In this document: piece after piece, positions 25,485 through 40,365 of the stretch
Layout of the letters: every line of letters begins with the position of its first letter
Numbering within the stretch: the stretch's first letter is position 1
DNA from: Salmonella enterica subsp. arizonae
GTDB lineage: Bacteria; Pseudomonadota; Gammaproteobacteria; Enterobacterales; Enterobacteriaceae
DNA length: 64,000 bases
NCBI RefSeq assembly: GCF_008692845.1
Contig: NZ_VXJW01000004.1
Span: forward strand, 302,712 to 366,711
Direction: 5' to 3'
The notes under the pieces: model-generated
The model's database searches: none
Told to the model about the DNA's origin: nothing
The model's input: only the letters and a program-made list of their open reading frames with translations
Program-made: the position numbers and the translations under genes

Positions 25485-27452
25485 TTAGCTATCGGTAAGC
25501 GCGTTCTGGTATTTATGTAACATGCCCGTCAGGCGTTTAACCGGTTCCGTCACCTGCGGAGGCGCCTCCCAGATACGTAATTTCTCCTGATAGATATCCA
25601 GTTCATCCAGCAACTGACCGAAGTAGCGCCGCCGTTTATCATCGTTTCCAGCGGAAATGACATGGTCTGCGGTACGACGAAGCTGACGGTGGAACACTGA
25701 CAGGTCTTCATTAACCGGTATCGGCGCGTCGCGTAGACGTTGATGGGCAATAATCATCGTTAACGCCAGGCGGAACTTCGGCAAATCGCCAGGGAATTTA
25801 TTCATCAGTAAAAAGAGTTGCTGATATAACGCAGGCAGACGGTTCTCTTTACGACGCGCCGCGTTGGTCGTCATTGCCGAAACCGCAGCGGAAACAAACT
25901 GATTAAGCAGCACGCGACCGGTTCGGTCTTTGGATTTATCACGCACCAGTAAGATGACGATGAACGCCAGCATACAGCCGACAATTTGCCCCAACGCGCT
26001 GTCGAGGAACTGGCTAAAATGGAACGTCATCGGATTATCCAGCACAATAATATTAATCGTACTGGCCAACGCGCCCATCGACCCCAGACGCCGCTTCTGA
26101 ACCTCAATGCCGATAAAGAACCCCAATACCGCCAGGCTCAAACATAGCAGCAGCATACTTTGCTGCGTATTGGGAATAATCACCAGGAAATAGAGCAATC
26201 CCAGCGGCAGCGCCGCCAGCGTGCCATAAATAAAATCAATGCAGACCATGCGCGGATTGGGTAAACGCATCGCCAGCGAAGTGACTACGGCAATCATCAC
26301 CATAGCGCCATTACCCGACGTCCAGCCGGTCCATAGCCAGAATAATGTCCCCAGTACGCAGGAGAGCGTGGTGCGCCAGAAGTTCACCATTGCATGGTGG
26401 CGTTCGGCGGACTCCACTTTAACCACGGGCTCGCCTTGCAGGATCTCTTCTTCCGTCGCGCTGATTTTAGTATTACTGATCACGCCGCGTTTAAGCAACA
26501 GATAGCGTGTCGCAGCCCCTACCCAACTATAGAGCGTAACGGGCGTTTCGCGCTCACCGGTCCAGACAATGACGCGACGCATCCTTTTTAACTGCCTGTG
26601 GACGTCCTGTACCGTTTCAACTGGCGTCTCGAACAGTTCACGAAACGTATCGGTAATCAGTTCCGGCCGCGTATTTTGAATTAGATACGTTTCACAGGAC
26701 TGCGTAATCAACGTGAGTGAAAGTGTATTCAGCGCTTTCAGGCGGCGGTTAGCGCGCACCCAGCGCGAAGATTCCATATTCAGATTACTGCGCATCCCCT
26801 CCAGCGCCGCCGTGCGCCGCACCAGATCGCCCCAGGCGTTGTCAACCTCTTCGCTGTCTCCATGCTTAATACAAAGCTGCATTAGCTGATATTGCGCCAC
26901 CAGCAAACTGTCCAGCTCGCGATCAACCTCCTGCTTTATCGATCGCGGCGAGAAAAGTAGATCCGCTAAAATAGCGCAGCCAATACCAATGACGATTTCG
27001 CTACAACGCTCAAGCGCAAATTGCGGCGTGAGCAGCGGCTCCGTCTGAATGGTAATCACAATGATCAGCGCGGTATAGCCTGACAGCCCCCACGCATAAG
27101 AGTTTTCGATCCGTACCAAAGAAGAGATCCAGGTGCAGAAACCAGCCCAGACACAGCACACCAGAATCATCAATAGCGGCGCGCGGATCATAGCGATAAT
27201 AATGATAAGCGCAGCGATACAGCCGATAAACGTCCCGATAATACGCAACATTCCGCGATAACGAATAGCGCCGGAATAGGGTTCCCCGCCGGCGGCAAAT
27301 GCCGGGCCTGCCGCCACGATCGCAGCGGTCAGCACCGCCCAACGCGGCGTCTCCAGTTGAAAGTGAAAACCGATAAATAATGCCAGCACAATGGCGCACG
27401 CCAGCTTTACCGCAAAACGAATGTGCTGGTTGGCAATGGAGAAAACACCCAT
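25485..27452 (-). CDS. aaeB: p-Hydroxybenzoic acid efflux pump subunit AaeB
   Basis: Inner-membrane transporter (655 aa, same as E. coli) of the aromatic-acid exporter/FUSC family. Two blocks of membrane helices (about residues 13-165 and 370-505) are each followed by a cytoplasmic helical domain. It pairs with the membrane-fusion protein AaeA, whose gene ends 5 bp upstream, and exports aromatic carboxylic acids as a metabolic relief valve. Last gene of aaeXAB. Confidence 0.96.
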   Translation of the reverse strand: MGVFSIANQHIRFAVKLACAIVLALFIGFHFQLETPRWAVLTAAIVAAGPAFAAGGEPYSGAIRYRGMLRIIGTFIGCIAALIIIIAMIRAPLLMILVCCVWAGFCTWISSLVRIENSYAWGLSGYTALIIVITIQTEPLLTPQFALERCSEIVIGIGCAILADLLFSPRSIKQEVDRELDSLLVAQYQLMQLCIKHGDSEEVDNAWGDLVRRTAALEGMRSNLNMESSRWVRANRRLKALNTLSLTLITQSCETYLIQNTRPELITDTFRELFETPVETVQDVHRQLKRMRRVIVWTGERETPVTLYSWVGAATRYLLLKRGVISNTKISATEEEILQGEPVVKVESAERHHAMVNFWRTTLSCVLGTLFWLWTGWTSGNGAMVMIAVVTSLAMRLPNPRMVCIDFIYGTLAALPLGLLYFLVIIPNTQQSMLLLCLSLAVLGFFIGIEVQKRRLGSMGALASTINIIVLDNPMTFHFSQFLDSALGQIVGCMLAFIVILLVRDKSKDRTGRVLLNQFVSAAVSAMTTNAARRKENRLPALYQQLFLLMNKFPGDLPKFRLALTMIIAHQRLRDAPIPVNEDLSVFHRQLRRTADHVISAGNDDKRRRYFGQLLDELDIYQEKLRIWEAPPQVTEPVKRLTGMLHKYQNALTDS

Positions 27453-27457
27453 GACAA

Positions 27458-28390
27458 TTAACCGAATTCGCGCAGCCGGTGCGCCAGTTTACGGAAGAAG
27501 GAATCCTGGCTTGCGTCACGATCCTGCTTACCGGTGATTACGACGGTTGCCGTCGTACCGGCAGGCCACAAATTCCCCTGCTGTTCGTCAAGCCGGATAC
27601 GCACCGGGACACGCTGGGCCAGACGCACCCATTCGAGGTTAGAGTCTATCGTCGCCATCCCTTTCGCATCGCTGGTACTGCTGGTATTCGTTACCCCTGC
27701 CGCCACGCTATCGACAGTACCTTTTAATACCCGGTTACTGCCGAGCGGCGTGATTTCGGCACGATATCCCGGACGCACGCCTTCCAGCTTGGTCTCTTCC
27801 ATATAGGCCTGCACGTAAAAAGAGTTCTTTTTCACCAATGCGACGGCTGTGGAACCGCGGGTAATAAATTCACCGGCATAAACATTGAGGTTAGTCACCC
27901 AACCGTCGGCAGGCGCGCGAATAACGGTGCGCTCAAGGTCGAGTTTAGCCAGATCGCGCGTGGCCTGGGCTTTAGCCAACTGATGCAGTACAGTCTGCAA
28001 AATATTGTTCGCCTGATCGATCTCCTCTCTGGACATCGCCTGTACGCCGAGGCGATTACGGCGACCGGCTTCCTGGCGTTTTTCCTGCGCCAGTACCTGA
28101 TAATAGGCTACATCAGCTTCCGCTTCAGCGAGCGCTTTTTGATAGCGTGGCTGATCGATGGTAAACAGGACCTGATCCTTTTGCACCAGTTGGTTATCAT
28201 GCACGTTTACATGGGTAATCAGGCCCGCGACATCCGGGGCAATAGCGACTACATCGGCGCTAAAACGCGCGTCGCGCGTCCAGGGCGATTCGGTGTAATA
28301 CACCCAGGCGCGGAAAATGGCGATAAAGGCCAGAATAACCAGTACGAGGGTAATGGCCGTACGGGAGAGTTTTCTTGTTAGTGTTTTCAC
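27458..28390 (-). CDS. aaeA: p-Hydroxybenzoic acid efflux pump subunit AaeA
   Basis: Periplasmic adaptor (membrane fusion) protein, 310 aa, with an uncleaved N-terminal anchor helix (about 11-30), a lipoyl-like half-motif ([39 protein letters not shown]), a helical hairpin between, and a beta-barrel domain. Partner of AaeB. Middle gene of the operon; 7 bp after aaeX. Confidence 0.96.
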   Translation of the reverse strand: MKTLTRKLSRTAITLVLVILAFIAIFRAWVYYTESPWTRDARFSADVVAIAPDVAGLITHVNVHDNQLVQKDQVLFTIDQPRYQKALAEAEADVAYYQVLAQEKRQEAGRRNRLGVQAMSREEIDQANNILQTVLHQLAKAQATRDLAKLDLERTVIRAPADGWVTNLNVYAGEFITRGSTAVALVKKNSFYVQAYMEETKLEGVRPGYRAEITPLGSNRVLKGTVDSVAAGVTNTSSTSDAKGMATIDSNLEWVRLAQRVPVRIRLDEQQGNLWPAGTTATVVITGKQDRDASQDSFFRKLAHRLREFG

Positions 28391-28397
28391 TTCAACC

Positions 28398-28601
28398 TCA
28401 AACGAACAGGCGCGATATTAAATAAAACAGACAACAATACAGCGCGGTATTGAACAAAGCCGGATGCCAGACAAAATCATAGATGCCCGTCGGCACAAGC
28501 ACCCGACGCACCAGCCAAAAAATCGCCAGTGACAAAAGCAATTCGAAAAATATCGGTGGGAAGGAAAGACCAAACACCACGATAACGGGAAACAGACTCA
28601 T
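28398..28601 (-). CDS. aaeX: Small membrane protein AaeX
   Basis: 67-aa inner-membrane protein with two hydrophobic segments (about 4-28 and 46-66; DUF1656 family). First gene of aaeXAB; its exact contribution to efflux is unknown in E. coli too. Confidence 0.93.
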
Positions 28602-28748
28602 GTTGACCTTGATTACTGAGAGAGAGCAGGCGATAGCTTGTTAAGCTACATCGCCGCAGAGAAGGGCAAGAAACGCCAGGCGAGAGCGACATAGCTCTTA
28701 TTCGAATAATAGTATATTAACGTAATTGTTATGCTGTTATCTATGGTA

Positions 28749-28764
28749 TGTGATCTAAATCACT
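28749..28764. promoter_or_regulatory. CRP-like site in the aaeX-aaeR divergent region
   Basis: TGTGATCTAAATCACT matches nine of the ten defined CRP positions and contains the palindrome GTGATCTAAATCAC. It ends 18 bp before the aaeR start and so would overlap the aaeR promoter or transcript start, which suggests repression or control of the divergent aaeXAB promoter. Inference only. Confidence 0.6.
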
Positions 28765-28782
28765 TTTAAGTCAGAGTGAATA

Positions 28783-29712
28783 ATGGAACGATTAAAACGA
28801 ATGTCAGTATTCGCCAAAGTGGTCGAGTTTGGCTCTTTTACCGCCGCAGCGAGACAGTTGCAAATGAGTGTGTCGTCCATCAGCCAGACTGTAGCAAAAC
28901 TGGAAGATGAGCTTCAGGTCAAACTGCTCAACCGCAGCACACGCAGCATTGGGCTCACCGAGGCTGGAAAAATCTATTATCAGGGCTGTCGTCGTATGCT
29001 GCATGAAGTGCAGGATGTTCACGAGCAGCTTTACGCTTTTAATAACACGCCTATCGGTACATTGCGTATCGGCTGTTCTTCAACCATGGCGCAAAATGTG
29101 CTGGCCGGGCTTACCGCGAAATTATTAAAAGAGTATCCCGGTCTGGCGGTCAATCTGGTGACGGGAATTCCCGCTCCGGATTTAATTGCAGACGGGCTGG
29201 ACGTGGTGATCCGCGTGGGCGCGCTGCAAGATTCCAGCCTGTTTTCCCGTCGACTTGGCGCGATGCCGATGGTTGTGTGCGCCGCCAAATCCTACCTCGC
29301 CCAGTATGGCGCCCCGGAAAAACCCGCCGATCTCACTAGTCATTCCTGGCTGGAATATAGCGTACGCCCGGATAATGAGTTTGAACTTATCGCACCGGAA
29401 GGAATTTCTACCCGGCTGATACCACAGGGACGGTTCGTCACTAACGATCCGATGACGCTTGTACGTTGGCTGACCGCCGGTACCGGGATCGCCTACGTGC
29501 CGCTGATGTGGGTGATCGATGAGATCAACCGCGGCGAGCTGGAGATCCTGCTGCCTCGCTATCAGTCCGATCCGCGTCCCGTGTACGCCCTGTACACCGA
29601 AAAAGATAAGCTGCCGCTTAAAGTGCAGGTAGTGATTAACGCGTTGACTGACTATTTTGTCGATGTCGCCAACCTGTTTCAGGGAATGCACGGGCGAGGG
29701 AAAGAAAAGTAA
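28783..29712 (+). CDS. aaeR: LysR-type regulator AaeR
   Basis: LysR-family activator (309 aa) of aaeXAB, responding to aromatic acids such as p-hydroxybenzoate. N-terminal helix-turn-helix at about residues 1-60 (GSFTAAARQLQMSVSSISQTVAKLE), then the substrate-binding domain. It is divergent from its target operon across about 180 bp, the classic LysR arrangement. Confidence 0.95.
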   Translation: MERLKRMSVFAKVVEFGSFTAAARQLQMSVSSISQTVAKLEDELQVKLLNRSTRSIGLTEAGKIYYQGCRRMLHEVQDVHEQLYAFNNTPIGTLRIGCSSTMAQNVLAGLTAKLLKEYPGLAVNLVTGIPAPDLIADGLDVVIRVGALQDSSLFSRRLGAMPMVVCAAKSYLAQYGAPEKPADLTSHSWLEYSVRPDNEFELIAPEGISTRLIPQGRFVTNDPMTLVRWLTAGTGIAYVPLMWVIDEINRGELEILLPRYQSDPRPVYALYTEKDKLPLKVQVVINALTDYFVDVANLFQGMHGRGKEK

Positions 29713-29763
29713 AAACGACGGGTTATTGCTGGAAACCGTCGTGGGCCGGAAAAAGAATTTATG

Positions 29764-29820
29764 TCGCCATCCGGCGCGGACATTGCCTGATGGCGCTGCG
29801 CTTATCAGGCCTGGGCGGCA
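29764..29820. repeat. REP element after aaeR
   Basis: Contains GCCTGATGGCGCTGCGCTTA followed by TCAGGCC, a standard REP unit, with a partial inverted partner (GCCATCCGGCGCG) on its left. Lies between convergent aaeR and tldD. Confidence 0.85.
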
Positions 29821-29848
29821 TGATCCCCAGTCCTGATAAAGCGGAAAG

Positions 29849-31402
<1,554 letters not shown>

Positions 31403-31438
31403 TTACTGAGAGTGGGGCAATTCCTCGCCCCCGTCAAA

Positions 31439-34400
31439 TCATTGCTGGCTTTCTTTTCTCGGTTGACGCAGAACTTCGTTGATCTGCGGCGCATCGACCG
31501 GACCGGTAATGCGATAACGCAGAATGGAGACCTTGCTCCATAGCGGCCCCAACACTTTACTGGCGGCAAATACCGCCGCGCCGACAATCGGGTTAACGGC
31601 AAAAGCGGCGGCGACGCCCACCGTGGCGGAAATTTCCGGCGCGACGACAGCCTCCATATCAAGACGACGGCGCACCAGATCGACGGAACCTTTCATTGCA
31701 ATGTCCGCTTCCAGCCCATCCACCAGCGTATCGTCAGTATGCAGGACGCCATCTTTAATCCACGCGGTACTATGAATAGAGTCGAACCAGAAGCCCTCGC
31801 TAAAGGTATCGCTGAAGTCAAATCGCAGCTTACGCAGCAACGCATCAAAACTGAGCAGCCGCAGTAGCTGTCCGGCATGGCCGCTACTTAGATCAGTAAA
31901 CTCACCTTTACCCAGACGCGTACGTAAAATCCCGTTGAGCGTGGCTTCATCAGGTTGCCAGGGCGGATTTCGCCAGTGCAGATCGTAATCTACGTTAAAC
32001 GACGCGTTCTGGATTGGCGTCGAGATGCCGAAGAACCCGGCAGCCGCGTCAAGGTTACGGCCATGCAGACTGCCTTTCAGCGAGGTTCGTTCATTGCCCG
32101 GCGCATTCACCCACTCGCCGTTCGCTTTCAAACGGGCGAATCCGGTATCGATCAGACCATTCGCCAGAGTCAGCGTATTGCCTTTGATGGCGAAATCGCC
32201 ATCAATACGCCCATATTTTTGCCCCCACAGCCAGCACTCTTCGCAGCGAAGTTGTAAGTCCGGCCAGCCGCGGAAGCTAATAGTGCTCGCCGAAGCAAAC
32301 GGCGATGTCGGCGTTGGTGACGAAGCGTGCGTTTTTGCAACGCCAGGGTTGTAATACAGGTACTTAATGTTCGCCAGCCACGGCGCATGGTTGCGCATGG
32401 TCAGCGTGGCGTTCACCTCACGGCCCTGCGCTTCAATTTTTGTTCCGTTCAGCGAAGGGGCTGAAACGACGCTCAAATTGTTCCACTGCTGGCCGCCCAG
32501 CGATAGCGCGGGAGTACGCAACGTGACGCGTTGAGGAAACTCGGCCGAACTGCTCACATTATCCACCGCGCCTTTCTGGAATAACGCCAGCCATTGCGCG
32601 CCATCCAGCGCCGGCAGATTGAGTTCAACGCCTTGTTGAGCAGGCAGTGGCGGAATTGTCCGGCTGTCCGTCGTCCAGATAGCCCGATCCAGCGTCAGTT
32701 TCTGATTTAATAACCAACGGCTGTTAAAATGGTTTTTACTCCCTGCGCTCCCCGTTAGCGCAAAACTTTTCAGATTGCCGTCAGCATTAATGTGTACTGG
32801 AATGGCTTCGCCTGCGGGTTTATTTAGCGGAGAAGGTAAGTGACTACTCACATTCCGCAGGTCGCCGTTCAGCTCGATGTTATAAGTGGCACCAGCGTGA
32901 TACGGAAGATCGATGCCGACTTTACCATTCCACGTCACGCTGCCGCTCAGGGCATCATTCAGTGGCGACGGTAAGACGCCCATACGCGTTGGCTGCCAGT
33001 TACCATTCAGGTTGACGGCCACCTGATACGCTTTTGCCCCTTCCGTCGTACTGAAATCCAGGTTAAGCGGCTGATTAAACCAGTTTGCCGTCAGCGGCCC
33101 GCTTTTTAGCGCGCCATTCACAAAGCTGAATTTACCGTTCAGATTTTTGAGCGTACTGTTTAGCGGCTTAATAAACAGGCTGTTATTACGCAACGAGACA
33201 TCGCCCTCGGCGGTAACCTGTTCACCATCCAGCGGAATATCAAGATGTAAGCGAGCATTCACATCGCCATCTAATTGTAGCTCCGCCAGCGTCGAGCCAA
33301 GCGAGTCTTTTAGCGGCGTCTCGTCGAAATAAGGCCCAACGGCTTTTCCCGGCCCGTTAATATCGGCATCAATGAGCAGTTTCTCTTTGGAATAATCCGG
33401 AATCGCCGCCGCGAGTTTGCTAGCCTTCACCCCGCCCAAATCGACGCTATCCGAACGCATCCACAGGCCGTCGTTCAGGAAATCCAGTTCAATATTGAGA
33501 TTTTTTAGCGCAGGCCAGTCGGGCTGAAAGGCAAACGTCGCATTGCGTAGCGGCACCAGCACTTCAAACTGACCTTCGTTATGCTTATAGGGAAAGAGAT
33601 GCGGATTACCGCCGTAAACCAACGTGGCGTTATCCGCCTCGCCGCCCTGAATCGCGCCGCTAAGGTAATCTACCAGCGCTTTGCCCATCAGGTTTTCCGG
33701 AAAATAGCGCCACGCCTGTGCTCCATCGTCGGTACTGATTCCAGCCAGAATGCCCAGCCACGGTTCATCGCCCGTCGGTTGCAGATAGCGGAACCCGCCG
33801 CGCGCATGTACCGCCTTTGCTTTGACGTCAATGTCACGGCCATCAAGCTGAAAGCCGTTCTCATTCTTCAACCAGCTAAGCGTCGCGACGCCGTTTTCAA
33901 TTTCCAGCGGCGCGCGAAAAACCGTTTCATAGGGCATTTTGGCCTGCTGCATCGCAACCTTCATCTGCCCGTCTTCTACGCTTCCCGCCAGCGTACCGGA
34001 AAAATGTTCCGCGCCAGGCAACAGCTTCCACTGTTTCCATGCAAGATTTTTCCACGATGCCTGAAAACGCGTTTTTTCGGTCGCCTGTAGCGGAATATCC
34101 AGCGCCAGTGTGGCGATCTTTCCGCTCGGCTGCGTAGCCTGCCATATTTCGCCCAGCACAGGCGACAGTTTAGCCGCCAGCGGACGTAATGCTTCCAACC
34201 CCGCCAGCTCAAGATTACTGGCGCGAATGCGCAGTTCATCGCTACGTGTATGATTCTCGCCGCCGACGTCCTGCTGCGGGAGCCAGGCCACGGTTAAGGC
34301 CCCGCTCGGCCAGGGTTTACCATCAAGCGTAATCCGCGTGTCCGGAATATAAAACTGCCAGCCCGGCTGCTCGCGGCTAATCTGCGCCGTCAGGTTATCG

Positions 34401-35239
34401 ACAGACAGCGTATGCGTTGTGTTATCGCCCAGCCAGCTTGCGCCGCCCTGTTTCAGCCAGACGTCTCCTCCGGCGATTTCGCCTTTACTGAGCGTCATCC
34501 AGCCTTCCAGACTGAAACGCGCCGTCTGGAGCGCCACATTATCCTGCATCCATTTGCCCAGCCATGGCTTGACGTCAATATCGTCGGCCTGTAACCAGAC
34601 TCTGCCGTTATTCAGCAGACCGTCGTCATCGCGTAAATCCATCCGCACCTGCATCACGCCGTGCTGTCCGGTCAGGCTGGAGAGACTGACCTCGCCTTCG
34701 GCGCGGTGCCGGTCTTTGCCGTTTAGCCAGGTAAGCTGTGGGATCGCCAGTTCCGCGCGTTGTCCGGAAAGCGTCAGAAAACTGATTTGGCTATCGCGCA
34801 GATCGAAATGATCGAACTGACGCAGGAAAAGATCGCTTAAACGGCTGGTTTCGATGCCTTCGCCGTCGCTGCTTTGAAGAGGCGTGTTGGTGCGGAAATT
34901 GAGTTGCCAGAAGGTCAGGTCGCGAAACTGCCAGCGCATATGCAACAGGCTTTGCCAGACGTCCAGCGCCAGCGTAACGCGTTTTATCGACAGTTCGCCG
35001 CCATCTTTCAGGGCGGCATGAATATTATGCGCTTCCAGCGTAGGGCCAAAATTTTGCCAGCTTGCGGAGAGTTGATTGGCAGCCACCGGCACGCCGGTCG
35101 CGGACTCAATCTTATTCAGGATAGCTGGACGCCAGGCGTCAAGATGAGGCAACGCCAGGCGCAGCCCGCTAACCAGCAGCGCTGCAATGACGATGAGCGC
35201 GGCTCCAGTGAGCAATAAAATCCCCGGCAATCGCCTCAC
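31439..35239 (-). CDS. yhdP: AsmA-like lipid transport protein YhdP
   Basis: Large inner-membrane-anchored periplasmic protein (1,266 aa) of the AsmA/TamB superfamily, thought to bridge the envelope and carry phospholipids to the outer membrane with TamB and YdbH. An N-terminal helix (about 3-22) is followed by long beta-rich repeats and a C-terminal AsmA-like region with the hydrophobic segment ISATVGVAAAFAVNPIVGAA. GTG 35239 is preferred: it gives MRRLPGILLL as in E. coli, with AAGGAGA 5 bp upstream. An in-frame ATG seven codons earlier has no such site. Confidence 0.95.
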   Translation of the reverse strand: MRRLPGILLLTGAALIVIAALLVSGLRLALPHLDAWRPAILNKIESATGVPVAANQLSASWQNFGPTLEAHNIHAALKDGGELSIKRVTLALDVWQSLLHMRWQFRDLTFWQLNFRTNTPLQSSDGEGIETSRLSDLFLRQFDHFDLRDSQISFLTLSGQRAELAIPQLTWLNGKDRHRAEGEVSLSSLTGQHGVMQVRMDLRDDDGLLNNGRVWLQADDIDVKPWLGKWMQDNVALQTARFSLEGWMTLSKGEIAGGDVWLKQGGASWLGDNTTHTLSVDNLTAQISREQPGWQFYIPDTRITLDGKPWPSGALTVAWLPQQDVGGENHTRSDELRIRASNLELAGLEALRPLAAKLSPVLGEIWQATQPSGKIATLALDIPLQATEKTRFQASWKNLAWKQWKLLPGAEHFSGTLAGSVEDGQMKVAMQQAKMPYETVFRAPLEIENGVATLSWLKNENGFQLDGRDIDVKAKAVHARGGFRYLQPTGDEPWLGILAGISTDDGAQAWRYFPENLMGKALVDYLSGAIQGGEADNATLVYGGNPHLFPYKHNEGQFEVLVPLRNATFAFQPDWPALKNLNIELDFLNDGLWMRSDSVDLGGVKASKLAAAIPDYSKEKLLIDADINGPGKAVGPYFDETPLKDSLGSTLAELQLDGDVNARLHLDIPLDGEQVTAEGDVSLRNNSLFIKPLNSTLKNLNGKFSFVNGALKSGPLTANWFNQPLNLDFSTTEGAKAYQVAVNLNGNWQPTRMGVLPSPLNDALSGSVTWNGKVGIDLPYHAGATYNIELNGDLRNVSSHLPSPLNKPAGEAIPVHINADGNLKSFALTGSAGSKNHFNSRWLLNQKLTLDRAIWTTDSRTIPPLPAQQGVELNLPALDGAQWLALFQKGAVDNVSSSAEFPQRVTLRTPALSLGGQQWNNLSVVSAPSLNGTKIEAQGREVNATLTMRNHAPWLANIKYLYYNPGVAKTHASSPTPTSPFASASTISFRGWPDLQLRCEECWLWGQKYGRIDGDFAIKGNTLTLANGLIDTGFARLKANGEWVNAPGNERTSLKGSLHGRNLDAAAGFFGISTPIQNASFNVDYDLHWRNPPWQPDEATLNGILRTRLGKGEFTDLSSGHAGQLLRLLSFDALLRKLRFDFSDTFSEGFWFDSIHSTAWIKDGVLHTDDTLVDGLEADIAMKGSVDLVRRRLDMEAVVAPEISATVGVAAAFAVNPIVGAAVFAASKVLGPLWSKVSILRYRITGPVDAPQINEVLRQPRKESQQ

Positions 35240-35285
35240 GCGTCTCTCCTTGTCTGCCAAAAAATACGACTCACAACCTCGTTTT

Positions 35286-35319
35286 GCCGGATGGCGGCGT
35301 GAACGCCTTATCCGGCCTG
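35286..35319. repeat. REP element between yhdP and rng
   Basis: GCCGGATGGCGGCGTGAACG continuing to CCTTATCCGGC, a single REP palindrome in the 106-bp gap. Confidence 0.85.
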
Positions 35320-35345
35320 CAAATGCTCGTACGGGTCGCGGTCTT

Positions 35346-36815
35346 TTACATCATTACGACGTCAAACTGCTCCTGGTTATAAAGCGGTTCGACCTGAACT
35401 TTAACCTGTTTGCCGACAAAGATTTCGACTTCCGCCAGCGCGTGGGATTCTTCGCCTTTCAGCGCTTCCGCCACCGCAGGAGAAGCATAAACCAGGAAGC
35501 GATCGGAGTCATAAGCGTGGTGAACACGTACAATCTCACGCATGATCTCATAGCAGACGGTTTCCACCGTTTTTACCGTCCCGCGGCCATGACAGGTTGG
35601 ACACTCGTTACACAGCACATGTTCCACGCTTTCACGGGTCCGTTTGCGGGTCATTTCCACCAGTCCCAGCGGCGAAAAACCGTTAATACTGGTTTTCACG
35701 CGATCCTTACTTAACGCCTGCTCCAGCGAATGCAGCACCCGGCGACGATGATCCTCATTATTCATGTCGATAAAATCGATAATGATAATGCCGCCCAGAT
35801 TACGCAGGCGTAGCTGACGAGCGATGGCCTGAGTCGCTTCAATATTGGTATTAAAAATGGTGTCGTCGAGATTACGGTGTCCGACAAACGCGCCGGTATT
35901 GATATCTACCGTCGTCATCGCTTCGGTTTGGTCGATAATCAGATAACCACCGGACTTGAGTTCAACCTTACGCTCCAGCGCGCGCTGGATCTCATTTTCC
36001 ACGTCATAAAGATCGAAGATCGGCTGACGACCGCTATAATGCTCCAGCTTACTGGTCATTTCCGGGATGTATTCTGCGGTAAACTCCAGCAGCGACTCAT
36101 AGGTCAGACGTGAGTCGACGCGAATTCGGTCCAACTGCGCATCGGCGAAATCGCGCAGTACGCGCTGCGCCAGCGCCAGTTCGCCATACATCTGATAACG
36201 CGTTTGCGGACGCTTTTTGCGCTCCATGACTTTCGTCCAGACACGCTTGAGATAGGCGGCGTCAGACGCGAGATCCTCTTCGCACACGCCTTCCGCCGCG
36301 GTACGGATAATAAACCCGCCCTGTTCGTCGCAGTATTCCGCTACCACCTTTTTCAGGCGCTCGCGTTCACTTTCGCTTTCGATACGCTGGGAAACGCCAA
36401 CGTGCGACGCGCCGGGCATAAAAACAAGGTAACGGGAGGGCAACGTGATGTCTGTAGTCAAACGCGCGCCTTTCGTGCCGAGCGGATCTTTCACCACCTG
36501 CACCATCAGATCCTGCCCCTGACGCACCAGTTCGGAGATATCGCGCACGGTAAACTGCTTTTGCTCGTCGCCCGCCACGCATTCGGTATGCGGCATAATA
36601 TCGGAAGCGTGAAGAAATGCGGCTTTATCCAGCCCAATATCTACAAAAGCCGCCTGCATACCTGGAAGTACACGACTTACACGACCTTTGTAGATATTGC
36701 CTACGATTCCGCGTCGCGCTTCGCGCTCAATATGGATTTCCTGAAGAATACCGCCATCAATGTACGCCACGCGCGTTTCCGATGGCGTTACGTTTACCAA
36801 CAATTCAGCCGTCAT
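35346..36815 (-). CDS. rng: Ribonuclease G
   Basis: Endoribonuclease of the RNase E/G family (489 aa) that matures the 16S rRNA 5' end and degrades some mRNAs. An S1-like domain lies near residues 35-130. The catalytic aspartates are in [10 protein letters not shown] and [10 protein letters not shown], and the Zn-link CPTCHGRG joins dimer halves. I chose ATG 36815 ([16 protein letters not shown]); a further ATG six codons upstream lacks support from homologues. The start overlaps the yhdE end by 11 bp. Confidence 0.97.
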   Translation of the reverse strand: MTAELLVNVTPSETRVAYIDGGILQEIHIEREARRGIVGNIYKGRVSRVLPGMQAAFVDIGLDKAAFLHASDIMPHTECVAGDEQKQFTVRDISELVRQGQDLMVQVVKDPLGTKGARLTTDITLPSRYLVFMPGASHVGVSQRIESESERERLKKVVAEYCDEQGGFIIRTAAEGVCEEDLASDAAYLKRVWTKVMERKKRPQTRYQMYGELALAQRVLRDFADAQLDRIRVDSRLTYESLLEFTAEYIPEMTSKLEHYSGRQPIFDLYDVENEIQRALERKVELKSGGYLIIDQTEAMTTVDINTGAFVGHRNLDDTIFNTNIEATQAIARQLRLRNLGGIIIIDFIDMNNEDHRRRVLHSLEQALSKDRVKTSINGFSPLGLVEMTRKRTRESVEHVLCNECPTCHGRGTVKTVETVCYEIMREIVRVHHAYDSDRFLVYASPAVAEALKGEESHALAEVEIFVGKQVKVQVEPLYNQEQFDVVMM

Positions 36816-37398
36816 GTTTATCCCTTTTATCACGCAGTGCGTTAAAATGATTCAACAACTCATACGTTTCAACCAGCGGTAAGCCGACAACGGCGTGATA
36901 GCTGCCATTTATCTTCCTGACAAAACAGCCACCCCGCCCCTGAATACCGTATGCGCCTGCTTTATCTAAAGGCTCGCCGCTGGCGACATAGCCAGCAATG
37001 TCCTGCGCAGAAAGCGTGCGGAAAGTCACCTCCGTTACCACCAGACAATCCAGCGTCTGCTGCGAGTCCGCAAGCGCGACAGCAGTCATCACCTGATGCG
37101 TATTTCCGGAAAGCAAACGCAGCATTTCTGCGGCATGAGCGGCGTCGCGCGGCTTTTCCAGCACCTCGCCGTTTAACACGACTATCGTATCCGCGCCCAA
37201 AACCGGCAGATCACGGGGAACCAGCGCCACGCCAGCCTGCGCCTTTTCGCGCGCCAGCCGAACAACATACTGCTGTGCGCTTTCCTGAGCACGCCGCTGC
37301 TCTTCAATACCAGGTACGACCTGCTCGAATGAACATCCAAGTTGAGTCAATAATTCCTGGCGACGCGGGGAACCGGAAGCAAGATACAGAGTTGTCAT
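36805..37398 (-). CDS. yhdE: Maf-family dTTP/UTP pyrophosphatase YhdE
   Basis: Maf/HAM1-fold nucleotide pyrophosphatase (197 aa) that removes dTTP, UTP and modified pyrimidine triphosphates; Maf proteins have been tied to septum inhibition. The signature [10 protein letters not shown] is at residues 8-17, with the metal-binding [11 protein letters not shown] and the YGIQGRGG segment. Lies between mreD and rng in the conserved mre-yhdE-rng cluster. Confidence 0.95.
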   Translation of the reverse strand: MTTLYLASGSPRRQELLTQLGCSFEQVVPGIEEQRRAQESAQQYVVRLAREKAQAGVALVPRDLPVLGADTIVVLNGEVLEKPRDAAHAAEMLRLLSGNTHQVMTAVALADSQQTLDCLVVTEVTFRTLSAQDIAGYVASGEPLDKAGAYGIQGRGGCFVRKINGSYHAVVGLPLVETYELLNHFNALRDKRDKHDG

Positions 37399-37406
37399 AT
37401 CGACCT

Positions 37407-38950
<1,544 letters not shown>

Positions 38951-39014
38951 AGGCTATGCGTATTCTCGCGTCGGAGAGGCAGGATAATCCAGGGATAATC
39001 CTGCCTGCATCCAA

Positions 39015-40365
<1,351 letters not shown>

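Noticed and set aside
35187..36845. Long plus-strand frames across rng (175 and 213 codons)
   Set aside because: Antisense shadows of rng; no ribosome sites or protein-like motifs.
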